A stretch of 51,941 bases of DNA from Ideonella sp. A 288 (lineage in GTDB: Bacteria > Pseudomonadota > Gammaproteobacteria > Burkholderiales > Burkholderiaceae_C). The notes beneath the pieces were generated by a model. That model was not told the origin of the DNA. It saw nothing but the letters and a program-made list of their open reading frames with translations, and did not search any database. Location of the stretch: contig NZ_MWLO01000152.1 in NCBI RefSeq assembly GCF_002198735.1, forward strand, positions 1-51,941, read 5' to 3'. Below are positions 1-8,794 of the stretch, in pieces (position 1 is the first letter of the stretch; each line of letters opens with the position of its first letter). Position numbers and translations under genes: made by a program.

Positions 1-2
1 AG

Positions 3-1358
3 GAACACCTCGCTGGTGGCACCGTCGCCGCGCCCCAAGCCAACGGCCTGCCGGCCCGCATCGGCAAGTACCGCGTGCTGTCGCGGCTGGGCGACGGTGC
101 CACCAGCGAGGTGTTCCTCGCCGAGGACGAGTTCAACCACCGCCAGGTGGCCATCAAGCGCGTGCGCCCGGCGGTGCTGGGCGAGGGCCTGGAGAACCGC
201 TACCGCGCGCACTTCTTCGCGTCCGAGGCGGCGCTGGCCGGCAAGCTGCAGCACCCGAACGTGGTGCAGATCTTCGACGCGGTGGACGACCCGGTGGCGC
301 CCTTCCTGGTGATGGAGTACGTGCCGGGCGTGACGCTGCGCCGCTTTTGCCGCGCCGACGCGCTGCTGCCGCTGTCGCAGGTGGTGGAAATCGGCTTCAA
401 GTGCGCGATGGCGCTGAGCTACGTCTTCCGCCAGGGGCTGATCCACCGCGACGTGAAGCCGGCCAACATCCTGGCCCTGGTCGACCGCGAGGCGGTGGTC
501 GACGTGAAGATCACCGACTTCGGCAGCGCGCTGGACACCCTGTCGGACCGCACGCAGGTGTACCGCGTCGGCTCGCTGGCCTACATGTCGCCCGAGCAGT
601 TGGACGGCAGCTCGCTCGACGCCCGGGCCGACATGTTCTCGCTGGCGGCCGTGCTGTACCACCTGGTGGCCGGGCGTCCGCCCTTCGACGCCGTGCAGCA
701 GGGCGCGCTGATGCACCAGATCCTGAACCTGGCGCCGCCATCGCTGGTGCCGCTGCGCGACGGCGTGCCCGAGCGCATGGACGCGATCCTGCAGCGCGCG
801 CTGGCCAAGTCGCCGGCCGATCGCTTTGCGGGTTGGGACGAATTCGCGCTCGAATGGTCGTCGCTGGTGGCCCGGCACGAGGTGCCGCGCGGACCGCTTC
901 AGGAGGTGCTGGACTCGGAACGCTTCAACCTGCTGCGCAGCCTGGAGTTCTTCGCCGGCTTCGGCGACGTGGAGCTGTGGGAGGTGGTGCACCGTGCGCA
1001 GTGGCTGCGCCACAGCTACGGCGCCGCGCTGTACCGCAAGGGCGAGGAGGGCAACACCTTCCACATCATCGCCCAGGGGCGGGTCGACGTGTACCGCGAC
1101 GGCCAGCGCGTGGCCCAGCTGGGCGCCGGCACCTCGGTGGGCGAGATGGCCTACCTGGCGCCGAGCGACGAGCTGCGCGTGCACGCCGCCGACGTGATCG
1201 TCAGCGACGCCGCGACCACGGTGACCTTCACGCCGACGTCGATGGATTCGCTGGGGCCGGTCACCCGACACCTGTTCGACGCGGCCTTCATCAAGGTGCT
1301 GGTGCGGCGGCTGCACGCCGCGCACGAGTCGATGGCGCACCCGCGGCGCATCCTTTGA
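3..1358 (+). CDS. Ser/Thr protein kinase with C-terminal cyclic nucleotide-binding domain (5' partial)
   Basis: The reading frame is already open at the left edge, so the true start lies outside the window; the GTG at 75 falls inside the kinase glycine loop and cannot be the start. Kinase hallmarks appear in order: IGKYRVLSRLGDG (glycine-rich loop), VAIK (ATP lysine), IHRDVKPANI (catalytic loop) and DFG, followed by an SPEQ activation segment. After about residue 300 a cNMP-binding (CAP_ED-like) beta-roll follows, with GNTFHIIAQGRVDVY and VGEMAYL. I infer a cytosolic Hanks-type kinase that may be allosterically gated by a nucleotide. No transmembrane segment follows the kinase domain, unlike PknB-type receptor kinases. 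The family assignment is firm; the ligand and substrates are unknown. Confidence 0.92.
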   Translation, partial: EHLAGGTVAAPQANGLPARIGKYRVLSRLGDGATSEVFLAEDEFNHRQVAIKRVRPAVLGEGLENRYRAHFFASEAALAGKLQHPNVVQIFDAVDDPVAPFLVMEYVPGVTLRRFCRADALLPLSQVVEIGFKCAMALSYVFRQGLIHRDVKPANILALVDREAVVDVKITDFGSALDTLSDRTQVYRVGSLAYMSPEQLDGSSLDARADMFSLAAVLYHLVAGRPPFDAVQQGALMHQILNLAPPSLVPLRDGVPERMDAILQRALAKSPADRFAGWDEFALEWSSLVARHEVPRGPLQEVLDSERFNLLRSLEFFAGFGDVELWEVVHRAQWLRHSYGAALYRKGEEGNTFHIIAQGRVDVYRDGQRVAQLGAGTSVGEMAYLAPSDELRVHAADVIVSDAATTVTFTPTSMDSLGPVTRHLFDAAFIKVLVRRLHAAHESMAHPRRIL

Positions 1359-1536
1359 CATGGCTCATCCGCTGGCCCGTCGCGCCGGTGGAACGCCGAA
1401 AAGAATCGTCGGTGCGGTGTGCACCGCAAGGCGCGCATCGGCGTTGACCTCATTGCCGGTGCAGGTGCGCTCTGCTCCAATCGGCCCCGGCCATCCTGGC
1501 CGAGCACATCATCCAACGAGGAAGAGGACCCGCATC

Positions 1537-1839
1537 ATGTTCAAGCAGTTCACCGTCGCCGCCGCATCGCTCGTGTTGTGCGTGGGCCTGGCCCAGGCGC
1601 AGGCCTCCGGCCCGGCCACCGGCAAGGCCCCGAGCGCCCAGCAAAACAAGATGGGCGAGTGCAACAAGGAAGCCGCCGACAAGAAGGGCGACGAGCGCAA
1701 GGCCTTCATGAAGACCTGCCTGTCGGCCAAGAAGACCACCCAGCAGGACAAGATGAAGACTTGCAACAAGGACGCCGGCGACAAGAAGCTCAAGGGCGAC
1801 GACCGCAAGAAGTTCATGAGCGACTGCCTGAAGGCCTGA
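1537..1839 (+). CDS. PsiF-repeat family periplasmic protein
   Basis: This is a 100-residue protein with a clear Sec signal peptide (MFKQFTVAAASLVLCVGLAQAQA, cleaved after about residue 22). The mature part is two PsiF repeats, each of the form QQxKMxxCNKxAxDKK...ERKxFMxxCL, around residues 36-66 and 68-99. Each repeat carries two cysteines, which could form disulfides in the periplasm. E. coli PsiF is a phosphate-starvation-induced protein of unknown function. I chose the ATG at 1537 because it begins the signal peptide and has a GAGGAAGAGG stretch just upstream. In-frame codons further upstream lack any signal. Function is unknown; export and family are well supported. Confidence 0.93.
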   Translation: MFKQFTVAAASLVLCVGLAQAQASGPATGKAPSAQQNKMGECNKEAADKKGDERKAFMKTCLSAKKTTQQDKMKTCNKDAGDKKLKGDDRKKFMSDCLKA

Positions 1840-1930
1840 GCCAGCGCTCCCGGCGGCCGGTTCGACCGTCGGGGCGTGGCAAGCCGGCCGGGCGCTGCTC
1901 GGCGGCGGCCATCGACACGCCGGGCTCTGC

Positions 1931-2014
1931 GCCCGGCGTTGTCGTTTCATGCGCCAGGCCTGACGCCCGGCGTTGTCGTTTCATGCGCCAGGCCCAACGC
2001 CCGGCGTGGTCGCA
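1931..2014. repeat. 34-bp direct repeat, about 2.5 copies
   Basis: A unit beginning GCCCGGCGTTGTCGTTTCAT recurs at 1931 and 1965, with a third, truncated and slightly diverged copy (GCCCGGCGTGGTCGC) from 1999. The period is exactly 34 bp. The array lies in the spacer between psiF and the convergent membrane-protein gene and ends at that gene's stop codon. The copies abut without spacers, so it is not a CRISPR array. Confidence 0.85.
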
Positions 2015-2470
2015 TCAGACCGTGCCGATCCCGCGCGCCAGCATCACCGCCAGCAGCGGCACCAGCAGCATCAGGTGGGATGCTCGCATCACCCGCCGGC
2101 GCAGTACCGCCACCTCGTCGGCCGCCGGCAACCCGCCGGTCGAATGCAGCGCGCGCTGCCAGGCGCGCAGCGTGCGCTGGGTGCGCCAGGCGGCCAGCCC
2201 CATCAGCGCGAACAACGCCACCTTGCCCCAGAAGAGCGGCTGGCCGCCCATCCAGGCCACGCCCTTGATGCCCCACAGCCAGCGCGCCAGCCCGCTGGCC
2301 AGCACCAGCAGCGCGGCCACGTTGGCGATGCGGTCGACCACCACCAGCCGGTCGACCACGGCGGCGTTCAGCCACTCGGTGCGGGCCAGCGCGGCGGTGC
2401 TGGCGAGGAACACCACCCAGGTCAGGATGGCCAGCAGGTGGACGTAGGCGAGGACGGTTTCGAGGATCAT
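2015..2470 (-). CDS. DUF2214-like small integral membrane protein
   Basis: This is a 151-residue, strongly hydrophobic protein with about four predicted transmembrane segments: near residues 3-24 (VLAYVHLLAILTWVVFLAS), 42-65, 75-95 and 125-148. The pattern and the early histidine (AYVHLLA) resemble DUF2214/CopD-like membrane proteins of unknown function. Its ATG overlaps the TGA of the upstream LysR gene by 4 nt (ATGA), so the two are probably translationally coupled. The regulator may control, or be expressed with, this membrane protein. The function cannot be read from the sequence. Confidence 0.8.
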   Translation of the reverse strand: MILETVLAYVHLLAILTWVVFLASTAALARTEWLNAAVVDRLVVVDRIANVAALLVLASGLARWLWGIKGVAWMGGQPLFWGKVALFALMGLAAWRTQRTLRAWQRALHSTGGLPAADEVAVLRRRVMRASHLMLLVPLLAVMLARGIGTV

Positions 2471-3387
2471 GGGGTGGCACGGCGCCCGCGCCAGTAAGCC
2501 GCGTCGCCGTAGGTGTGCTTCAGGTAGTCGATCCACAGCCGCAGCCGCAGCGGCAGGTGCTTGCGCTGCGGTACCACGGCGTAGATGCCGTTGGGCGGCG
2601 CGGCGAAGTCTTCCAGCAGCGCCACCAGCTGCCCGGCGGCGATCTCGCGCTCCACCTCCCAGGTGCTGCGCCAGGCAATGCCCATGCCCTGCAGGCACCA
2701 GTCGTGCAACACCTGGCCGTCGCTGCAGTCGATGCGGCCGCTGGGGCGCAGGTGCGTCACCGCGCCGCCCACGGTGAACGCCCAGCCGCGCGTCTGGCTG
2801 GCGTCGGACGACAGCGTCAGGCATTCGTGGCGCGACAGCTCGGCCGGGCTGGCCGGCGTGCCGGCGCGCTTCAGGTACGAGGGCGCGGCCACGCACAGGC
2901 GCCGGTTGTCGGCCAGGCGCACGCTGACCAGGCTGCTGTCGGGCATGTCGCCCACGCGCACCGCGCAGTCGAAGCCTTCGTTGACGATGTCCACCACGCG
3001 GTCCGACAGGTTCAGCGACAGGCTCACGTCGGGGTGCAGCGCCAGGAAACCGGGCACCAGCGGGGCCACGTGGCGGCGGCCGAAACCGGCCGGCGCGGTC
3101 AGACGCAAGTGGCCACTGGCTTTCACGCCACCGGCGCTGACGCTGGCTTCGGCATTGGCGATGTCGGCCAGGATGCGCTGGCAGTCTTCGAGGAAGGCGC
3201 TGCCCTCGTGGGTGAGCGAGATGCGCCGGGTGGTGCGCACCAGCAGCTTCACGCCCAGGCGCTCTTCCAGCGCATCGATGCGCCGGCCGATCACCGCCGG
3301 GGCCACGCCCTCGGTCGACGCCGAGGCCGTCAAGCTGCCCTTCGTGGCCACGGCCACGAAGGACTCGATCTGCTTGAGCCGATCCAT
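2467..3387 (-). CDS. LysR family transcriptional regulator
   Basis: A 306-residue protein of typical LTTR length. The N-terminal winged helix-turn-helix (MDRLKQIESFVAVATKGSLT, then RRIDALEERLGVKLLVRTTR) spans residues 1-60, followed by a LysR substrate-binding domain of the PBP2_CrgA-like type (HLRLTAPAGFGRRHVAPLVPGF). I chose the ATG at 3387 because LTTRs usually start immediately before the first helix; longer starts add an atypical extension. It is divergent from the haloacid dehalogenase gene across about 90 bp, the usual arrangement for a LysR regulator and its target, and its 3' end overlaps the membrane-protein gene. The effector is unknown. Confidence 0.93.
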   Translation of the reverse strand: MDRLKQIESFVAVATKGSLTASASTEGVAPAVIGRRIDALEERLGVKLLVRTTRRISLTHEGSAFLEDCQRILADIANAEASVSAGGVKASGHLRLTAPAGFGRRHVAPLVPGFLALHPDVSLSLNLSDRVVDIVNEGFDCAVRVGDMPDSSLVSVRLADNRRLCVAAPSYLKRAGTPASPAELSRHECLTLSSDASQTRGWAFTVGGAVTHLRPSGRIDCSDGQVLHDWCLQGMGIAWRSTWEVEREIAAGQLVALLEDFAAPPNGIYAVVPQRKHLPLRLRLWIDYLKHTYGDAAYWRGRRATP

Positions 3388-3436
3388 GGGCGCGAAGATT
3401 ACACGCCGTTTGGTCATCAATCAATCGCCGCCGGTG

Positions 3437-3465
3437 CAATTAATGCGGTCGTGTGTTCGTAATAC
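3437..3465 (+). promoter_or_regulatory. LysR/dehalogenase divergent intergenic region with dyad and -10-like TAATAC
   Basis: Within the intergenic region an ATTA...TAAT dyad flanks a GC-rich core (about 3439-3463), and TAATAC at 3460-3465 could be a -10 element for the dehalogenase gene. No good -35 hexamer is visible, as expected if the LysR protein activates the promoter. This is weak and based on pattern only. Confidence 0.3.
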
Positions 3466-3478
3466 AGTCCGAGCCACG

Positions 3479-4171
3479 ATGGCCCCCGCTCACCCTTCGC
3501 CGCCCCAGGCGGTGCTGTTCGATGCCTACGGCACGCTGTTCGACGTGTACAGCGTGGGCCTGCTCGCCGAGCAGATGTTCGCGGGCCAGGGCGACGCACT
3601 GGCGCTGCTGTGGCGCGACAAGCAGATCGAGTACACCCGCCTCACGTCGATGAGCGGCCGCTACCGCCCGTTCTGGGAGCTCACCCGCGCCGGCCTGCGC
3701 TTCGCCGCGCAAAAGCTCAAGCTCGACCTGGCGCCCGACGCCGAAGACCGGCTGATGAACCAGTACCGCCACCTGTCGGCCTTCCCCGAGAACCGCGAGG
3801 TGCTGCTGGCGCTGAAGGCCCGCGGCATCCGCGCCGGCATCCTGAGCAACGGCGACCCCGAGATGCTGGACGTGGCCGTCAAGAGCGCCGGCTTCACCGA
3901 CCTGGTCGACCCGGTGCTCAGCGCCCACGCGGTGCAGCGCTTCAAGACCGACGCCGCGGTCTACGACCTGGGGCCGGCCGCCCTGGGCCTGCCGGCGAAG
4001 AAGATCCTGTTCGTCTCCAGCAACGGCTGGGACGCCATCGGCGCCACCTGGTACGGCTACACCACGCTGTGGGTCAACCGTGCCGGCGCGCCGCTCGACC
4101 CGCTGGACACCCAGCCCACCCGCACCGGCAGCAGCCTGCGCGACGTGCTGGACTGGTTTCCCGCCGCCTGA
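3479..4171 (+). CDS. Haloacid dehalogenase, type II (HAD superfamily)
   Basis: This 230-residue protein has all HAD motifs of L-2-haloacid dehalogenases: nucleophile Asp15 in [14 protein letters not shown], motif [12 protein letters not shown], the motif III lysine near [11 protein letters not shown], and motif [19 protein letters not shown]. The SSNGWD motif is typical of the type II dehalogenase subfamily. It would hydrolyse (S)-2-haloacids to (R)-2-hydroxyacids in the cytosol, although many members act on other small substrates. The ATG at 3479 follows the divergent promoter region. Malate synthase G starts 55 bp downstream on the same strand; a link through glycolate/glyoxylate (haloacetate to glycolate) is attractive but inferred. 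Confidence 0.9.
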   Translation: MAPAHPSPPQAVLFDAYGTLFDVYSVGLLAEQMFAGQGDALALLWRDKQIEYTRLTSMSGRYRPFWELTRAGLRFAAQKLKLDLAPDAEDRLMNQYRHLSAFPENREVLLALKARGIRAGILSNGDPEMLDVAVKSAGFTDLVDPVLSAHAVQRFKTDAAVYDLGPAALGLPAKKILFVSSNGWDAIGATWYGYTTLWVNRAGAPLDPLDTQPTRTGSSLRDVLDWFPAA

Positions 4172-4226
4172 CCGCTTTCCGTTCCCTGCCCTTCCCCTTT
4201 CCCTGACTCCGAGACCAAGGATTGCC

Positions 4227-6413
4227 ATGACCGAGCGCACCACCTGCCACCGACTCGAGGTGGCCACCGAGCTGTACCGATTCATCGAGGACCGCGTGCT
4301 GCCCGGCACCGGTGTGCCCAGCGAGGCCTTCTGGCTGGGCTTCGACGCCATCGTGCACGACCTGGCGCCGAAGAACGCCGCGCTGCTGGCCGAGCGCGAC
4401 CGCCTGCAAAGCGAGCTGGACGCCTGGCACAAGAAGCACCCCGGCCCGATCAAGAACATGCGCAAGTACCGCAAGTTCCTCACCGAGATCGGCTACCTGG
4501 TGCCGGTGCCGGCCAAGCTGAAGATCACCACGAAGAACGTCGACGCCGAACTGGCCCTGCAGGCCGGCCCGCAGCTGGTGGTGCCGATCACCAACGCCCG
4601 CTACGCGCTGAACGCCGCCAACGCCCGCTGGGGTTCGCTGTACGACGCGCTGTACGGCACCGACGCGCTGCCCGAGGACGGCGGCGCCGAGCGCGGCACC
4701 GGCTACAACCCGGTGCGCGGCGCCAAGGTCATCGAATATGCACGCTACGTGCTCGACCGCTGCGTGCCGCTGAAGAAGGGCTCGCACATCGACTCCACCG
4801 GCTACGCCGTGGTCGACAACGAACTGGCCGTGACGCTGAAGAACGGCCGCACCGTGGGCCTGAAGAACCCGGCGCAGTTCGTCGGCTTCCAGGGCGAGCC
4901 GGCCACGCCGTCGGCGGTGCTGCTGAGCCACCACGGCCTGCACATGGACATCCGCATCGACCGCGACACGCCCATCGGCCAGGGCGACCCCGCCGGCGTG
5001 GCCGACCTGGTGCTCGAATCGGCACTGTCGACCATCCTCGACCTGGAGGATTCGGTGGCCGTCGTCGATGCCGCCGACAAGGTGCAGGCCTACGGCAACT
5101 GGCTGGGCATCCTGCAGGGCACGCTGACCGAGTCGGTGAGCAAGGGCGGCAAGACCTTCACCCGCGGCCTGAACCCCGACCGCGAATACACCGGCCCGCG
5201 CGGCGAGGACGTGGCGTTGCACGGCCGCTCGCTGCTGTTCGTGCGCAATGTGGGCCACCTGATGACCAATTCGGCGGTGCTGTGGGGCGGCGGCCAGGAG
5301 ATCCCCGAGGGCCTCCTCGACGCGGTCGTCACCACCACCATCGCGCTGCACGACCTGCAGGGCGGGGGCCAGGGCGGCATCCGCAACACGCGGCATGGCT
5401 CGGTCTACATCGTCAAGCCCAAGATGCACGGCCCGGCCGAAGTGGCCTTCGCCGGCGAGCTGTTCGGCCGCGTCGAACAGATGCTGGGCCTGCCCGACAG
5501 CACCGTCAAGCTCGGCATCATGGACGAGGAGCGCCGCACCAGCGTCAACCTCAAGGCCTGCATCGCCGCGGCCACCAGCCGCGTGGCCTTCATCAACACC
5601 GGCTTCCTCGACCGCACCGGCGACGAGATGCACACCGCCATGCTGGCCGGCCCGATGATGCGCAAGGGCGACATGAAGCAGAGCGCCTGGATCCAGGCCT
5701 ACGAACGCAACAACGTGCTGGTGGGCCTGTCCAGCGGCCTGCGTGGCAAGGCCCAGATCGGCAAGGGCATGTGGGCCATGCCCGACCTGATGGCCGCGAT
5801 GCTGCAGCAGAAGATCGCCCACCCCAAGGCCGGCGCCAACACCGCCTGGGTGCCCAGCCCCACCGCCGCCACGCTGCACGCGCTGCACTACCACCAGGTG
5901 GACGTGTTCAAGGTGCAGAAGGAACTCGAGAAGGTGGACGCTGCCGCCGAGGCCGACGCCATCCTCGAAGGCCTGCTCACCATACCGGTGGTCAAGAAGG
6001 CCAAGTGGAAGGACGAGGAGAAGCAGCAGGAACTGGACAACAACGTCCAGGGCATCCTGGGCTACGTGGTGCGCTGGGTCGACCAGGGCGTGGGCTGCTC
6101 CAAGGTGCCCGACATCCACAACGTGGGCCTGATGGAAGACCGCGCCACGCTGCGCATCAGCAGCCAGCACATCTGCAACTGGCTGCACCACGGCGTGGTG
6201 ACCAAGGCGCAGGTGAAGGCCACCTTCAAGCGCATGGCCAAGGTGGTGGACCAGCAGAACGCCGGCGATCCGCTGTACAAGCCGATGGCCAAGCACCACG
6301 ACGGCGCCGCCTTCCAGGCCGCGCTCGACCTGGTGTTCAAGGGCAAGGCGCAGCCCAGCGGCTACACCGAGCCGCTGCTGCACGCGTCGCGCCTGAGGGT
6401 GAAGGCGGGCTGA
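4227..6413 (+). CDS. glcB: Malate synthase G
   Basis: A 728-residue protein, the length expected for the monomeric G isoform (about 720). It condenses glyoxylate with acetyl-CoA to give malate in the glyoxylate/glycolate pathway. Family signatures include [57 protein letters not shown] and [20 protein letters not shown]; the last carries the catalytic aspartate region. The start ATG at 4227 gives [12 protein letters not shown], in line with the family N terminus. A perfect 24-bp palindrome followed by Ts terminates it just downstream. It may be co-transcribed with the dehalogenase gene. Confidence 0.97.
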   Translation: MTERTTCHRLEVATELYRFIEDRVLPGTGVPSEAFWLGFDAIVHDLAPKNAALLAERDRLQSELDAWHKKHPGPIKNMRKYRKFLTEIGYLVPVPAKLKITTKNVDAELALQAGPQLVVPITNARYALNAANARWGSLYDALYGTDALPEDGGAERGTGYNPVRGAKVIEYARYVLDRCVPLKKGSHIDSTGYAVVDNELAVTLKNGRTVGLKNPAQFVGFQGEPATPSAVLLSHHGLHMDIRIDRDTPIGQGDPAGVADLVLESALSTILDLEDSVAVVDAADKVQAYGNWLGILQGTLTESVSKGGKTFTRGLNPDREYTGPRGEDVALHGRSLLFVRNVGHLMTNSAVLWGGGQEIPEGLLDAVVTTTIALHDLQGGGQGGIRNTRHGSVYIVKPKMHGPAEVAFAGELFGRVEQMLGLPDSTVKLGIMDEERRTSVNLKACIAAATSRVAFINTGFLDRTGDEMHTAMLAGPMMRKGDMKQSAWIQAYERNNVLVGLSSGLRGKAQIGKGMWAMPDLMAAMLQQKIAHPKAGANTAWVPSPTAATLHALHYHQVDVFKVQKELEKVDAAAEADAILEGLLTIPVVKKAKWKDEEKQQELDNNVQGILGYVVRWVDQGVGCSKVPDIHNVGLMEDRATLRISSQHICNWLHHGVVTKAQVKATFKRMAKVVDQQNAGDPLYKPMAKHHDGAAFQAALDLVFKGKAQPSGYTEPLLHASRLRVKAG

Positions 6414-6436
6414 GGCTAGCGTCCGCCCCAACGAGA

Positions 6437-6460
6437 AAACGGCGCCCGCGGGCGCCGTTT
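6437..6460 (+). terminator. Rho-independent terminator after malate synthase
   Basis: A perfect 24-bp palindrome (AAACGGCGCCCG and its mirror) begins 24 bp after the glcB stop and ends in TTT-G-T. It lies between two convergent genes and the stem is symmetric with A- and T-runs on both sides, so it may act in both directions. Confidence 0.85.
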
Positions 6461-6490
6461 GTCATGGCCGGTCGGTGCGGTCGCCGGTGC

Positions 6491-6871
6491 TCAGCTCGGC
6501 GTCGGCGTGCCCGCCATGCGGTCGTGCTTGAGGAAGTACTTGCGCGCCATCGCCACGAGCTGGGCCTCGGTGGGGTGGTCCACCGTCTCGTAGCCGACGA
6601 TGTGCGGCACCAGCGCGGCGCGGTGCCTTTCGACGTAGTGCCTGAAGTCGGCCTGCGCGGTGCGCGAGCCGGTGACCAGCACCTCGGGGATGCCGGTCAT
6701 CGCGTCGCACACCAGCGCGAAGAACTCGTGCTCGGTGCGCACGTCGCTGCCGTGCTGGCGGGTGTGGCGGCTGCTGGACTTGACCTTCTGCGCCTCCACG
6801 TGCTCGGCGTCGAACTGCAGCAGCTGGGCGGTGTGGTGGTCGATCTGGACCACAGCGTGGAACATCGTCAT
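6491..6871 (-). CDS. eRF1/Pelota-like 'translational machinery' family small protein
   Basis: A 126-residue soluble protein with N-terminal FHAVVQIDHHTAQLLQFD and C-terminal VLVTGSRTAQADFRHYVERH...VGYETVDHPTEAQLVAMARKYF. From memory, this pattern matches short proteobacterial proteins annotated as 'translational machinery protein', related to the eRF1/Pelota C-terminal domain. The binding partner is unknown. Start: the ATG at 6871 or the one two codons later (6865). The gene lies downstream of the DksA-like gene on the same strand (76 bp gap), so the two could form a stress-related unit. The family call is moderate and no function is demonstrated. Confidence 0.65.
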   Translation of the reverse strand: MTMFHAVVQIDHHTAQLLQFDAEHVEAQKVKSSSRHTRQHGSDVRTEHEFFALVCDAMTGIPEVLVTGSRTAQADFRHYVERHRAALVPHIVGYETVDHPTEAQLVAMARKYFLKHDRMAGTPTPS

Positions 6872-6946
6872 GTGGAGTCTCTCGTTGACGGCGCCGCGGG
6901 CGCCGGGAATGGATCGAAGGGCTGTGCCGCGATCCGCTGTGTCAGG

Positions 6947-7336
6947 CTACAGGCTGGCCGTGCGCGGCGCCGTGCGCTCGCGCACCGACTCGCAGGCCAC
7001 GCAGCGCAGGGCCTGGGGCTCCAACGCCAGGCGGGCGTAGGGCACGTCGGCGCCGCAGTCGGCGCATTCGCCGTAGGTGCCGGCGGCCAGGCGCGCCAGG
7101 GCCTGCTCGGTGGCGGCAAACTCCGCGCCTTCGCGGTCGGTCATCGCGAAATCGACCTCGCGGTCGGCGTCGCGCTGCGGGCCATCGTCACCGTCCTGCA
7201 GCAGCACTTCGCGGGCGTGCTCGGCGCGGCTCAGGCCGTCCAGCTGGGTGGACATGCGCGCGCGCAGCGATTGCAGACGTTCGCGCAAGCGGGCTTCGAG
7301 CTGGCTGCGCTCGGCGGGGGTGAGGTGCTTGCTCAT
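6947..7336 (-). CDS. DksA/TraR family zinc-finger protein
   Basis: A 129-residue protein: an N-terminal coiled-coil-like helical pair (residues about 5-80, rich in Arg/Glu/Leu) and a C-terminal four-cysteine zinc finger C91-x2-C94...C112-x2-C115 (YGECADCGADVPYARL...RCVACESV). DksA-type proteins bind the RNA polymerase secondary channel and, with ppGpp, adjust transcription. The ATG at 7336 has AGGAG at a good distance, and longer in-frame starts lack one. The protein is shorter than canonical DksA (about 150 residues), so it is probably a paralogue. The acidic tip in the coiled coil is less clear (around QDGDDGPQRDAD). Confidence 0.9.
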   Translation of the reverse strand: MSKHLTPAERSQLEARLRERLQSLRARMSTQLDGLSRAEHAREVLLQDGDDGPQRDADREVDFAMTDREGAEFAATEQALARLAAGTYGECADCGADVPYARLALEPQALRCVACESVRERTAPRTASL

Positions 7337-7470
7337 GGTGGGTCTCCTGAAGCCCATGGTGGCACCACGAGGTGGCATGCGCGTTGATGCCCATCAAGCG
7401 CCAGACCGCCTCACGGCATGCCTCCCTACAATCGCCGACCGTGCCTGCGCCGCCCCCCTCGCGACCGACG

Positions 7471-8694
7471 ATGACCGACACCCTGCCCGACGCCTGCGAG
7501 GTGCTCGTCGTCGGTGCCGGCCCGGCCGGCAGCGCCTGCGCGCACTGGCTGGCGCGCCAGGGCCGGTCGGTGGTGCTGGTGGACCAGCACCCCTTCCCGC
7601 GCGACAAGGTCTGCGGCGATGGCCTCATCCCCGATGCGCTGCACGCCTTGCAGCGGCTGGGCCTGTTCGACGCCGTGATGGCCCGGGCGCAGCCGGCCCA
7701 GCACGTGGCCTGCATCGGCCCGCGCGGCGGCCGCGTCGACGTGCCGGGTCGCCTGGCGGTGCTGCCCCGCCGCGAGCTGGACGACCTGCTGAAGTGCGGC
7801 GCCGAGCGCGCCGGCGCACGCTTCTTCGCGCCCTGGCGCTTCGAGTCGCCGCTGGAGGAGGACGGCCGCGTCGTCGGCGCCCTGCTGCGCGGCCCGGACG
7901 TCACCCGGCCGCTGCGCGCGCGCTGGACCGTCCTGGCCACCGGCGCCGTACCGCGCGCCATGCTGGCCGCCGGCCTGTGCCAGCGCCACACGCCCAGCGG
8001 CGTGGCGCTGCGCGGTTACGTGCGGCACCCCGGCCTGGTGGGCCGCGTGCGCGCGCTCGAGGTGCTGTGGCACAAGCGCCTGCGCAAGGGCTATGGCTGG
8101 ATCTTCCCGGCGCCGGGCGGCGTGTTCAACATCGGCGTCGGCCTGGCGCACAGCCATGCCCGCGCCGGCGCCGACGGCCGCCGCACGATGGCCGACGTGA
8201 ACCTGCGCGAGATGTTCGCCACCTTCGGCGACCTGCACGCGCCCGCGCGTGAACTGCTGGCCCATGGCGAGTGGGTGGGCGAACTCAAGGGCGCACCGCT
8301 GCGCTGCTCGCTCGAAGGCGCACGCTCGTCGCGCCCGGGGATGCTGGCCACCGGCGAGGCCGTGGGCAGCACCTACGCCTTCACCGGCGAAGGCATCGGC
8401 AAGGCGCTGGAGACCGGCCTGCTGGCCGCCGAGGCCCTGCTGGCCGGTGGCAGCGACGCCGAGGTGGCCGCGCGCTACCACGCCGCGCTGCAGGTGCTGA
8501 AGCCGCGCTTCGATCTCTACGAGCGCGCCAACCAGATCAACGACCACCCCTGGCTGGCCGATCTGGTGATCTGGCGCGCCCGGCGCGACCCGCGCATCCT
8601 GCGCCGCATGGCCGGCGTGCTGGAAGAGACCAACAACCCCGGCCACCTGGTCTCGCTGCGTGGCCTCACGAAGCTGCTGCTGCCGGTGCGCTGA
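7471..8694 (+). CDS. Geranylgeranyl reductase-family FAD-dependent oxidoreductase
   Basis: A 407-residue flavoprotein. The N-terminal Rossmann motif is VLVVGAGPAGSACAHWLA (about residues 10-28), followed by the family CGDGLIPDAL motif, an ATGAVPRAML segment and the C-terminal FAD loop ATGEAVGSTYAFTGEGIGKALETG (about residues 291-314). Members reduce or oxidise isoprenoid chains and related lipids, and the family includes halogenase-like and hydroxylase-like enzymes. I chose the ATG at 7471 just before the dinucleotide-binding strand. The gene is monocistronic here, so the substrate cannot be inferred from its neighbours. Confidence 0.88.
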   Translation: MTDTLPDACEVLVVGAGPAGSACAHWLARQGRSVVLVDQHPFPRDKVCGDGLIPDALHALQRLGLFDAVMARAQPAQHVACIGPRGGRVDVPGRLAVLPRRELDDLLKCGAERAGARFFAPWRFESPLEEDGRVVGALLRGPDVTRPLRARWTVLATGAVPRAMLAAGLCQRHTPSGVALRGYVRHPGLVGRVRALEVLWHKRLRKGYGWIFPAPGGVFNIGVGLAHSHARAGADGRRTMADVNLREMFATFGDLHAPARELLAHGEWVGELKGAPLRCSLEGARSSRPGMLATGEAVGSTYAFTGEGIGKALETGLLAAEALLAGGSDAEVAARYHAALQVLKPRFDLYERANQINDHPWLADLVIWRARRDPRILRRMAGVLEETNNPGHLVSLRGLTKLLLPVR

Positions 8695-8703
8695 AGCGAT
8701 ACT

Positions 8704-8785
8704 GACCCCCACGCTTGTCGCTTCGCTCCGGCGCTGCCCCCCGAGGGGGCCCAGTCCGGCTTGGGGCGGCCCGGCGCCGGACTGA
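8704..8785. repeat. REP-like intergenic element (double hairpin)
   Basis: The spacer contains CGCTTCGCTCCGGCGCTGCC, then a GCCCCCCGAGGGGGC hairpin, then a second stem pairing CAGTCCGG (8752-8759) with CCGGACTG. From memory, this 'CGCTTCGCTCCGGCGCTGCCCCCCGAGGGGG' module recurs between genes in Comamonadaceae/Rubrivivax-type genomes. Only one full copy lies in this window. Confidence 0.6.
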
Positions 8786-8794
8786 GACCCAACC

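Noticed and set aside
1931-2014. CRISPR-like repeat array
   Set aside because: Repeat copies are contiguous without spacers, and no cas genes are present.
2015-3439. A 474-codon minus-strand frame joining the LysR region to the DUF2214-like protein
   Set aside because: Only the last 151 codons have membrane-protein character and a coupled ATG; the upstream part is an off-frame reading of the LysR gene.
4074-6431. Long open frame on the minus strand opposite malate synthase G (about 785 codons)
   Set aside because: It is a GC-rich mirror of a secure gene, with His/Gln/Val-rich composition and no motif; such antisense frames occur opposite most genes here.
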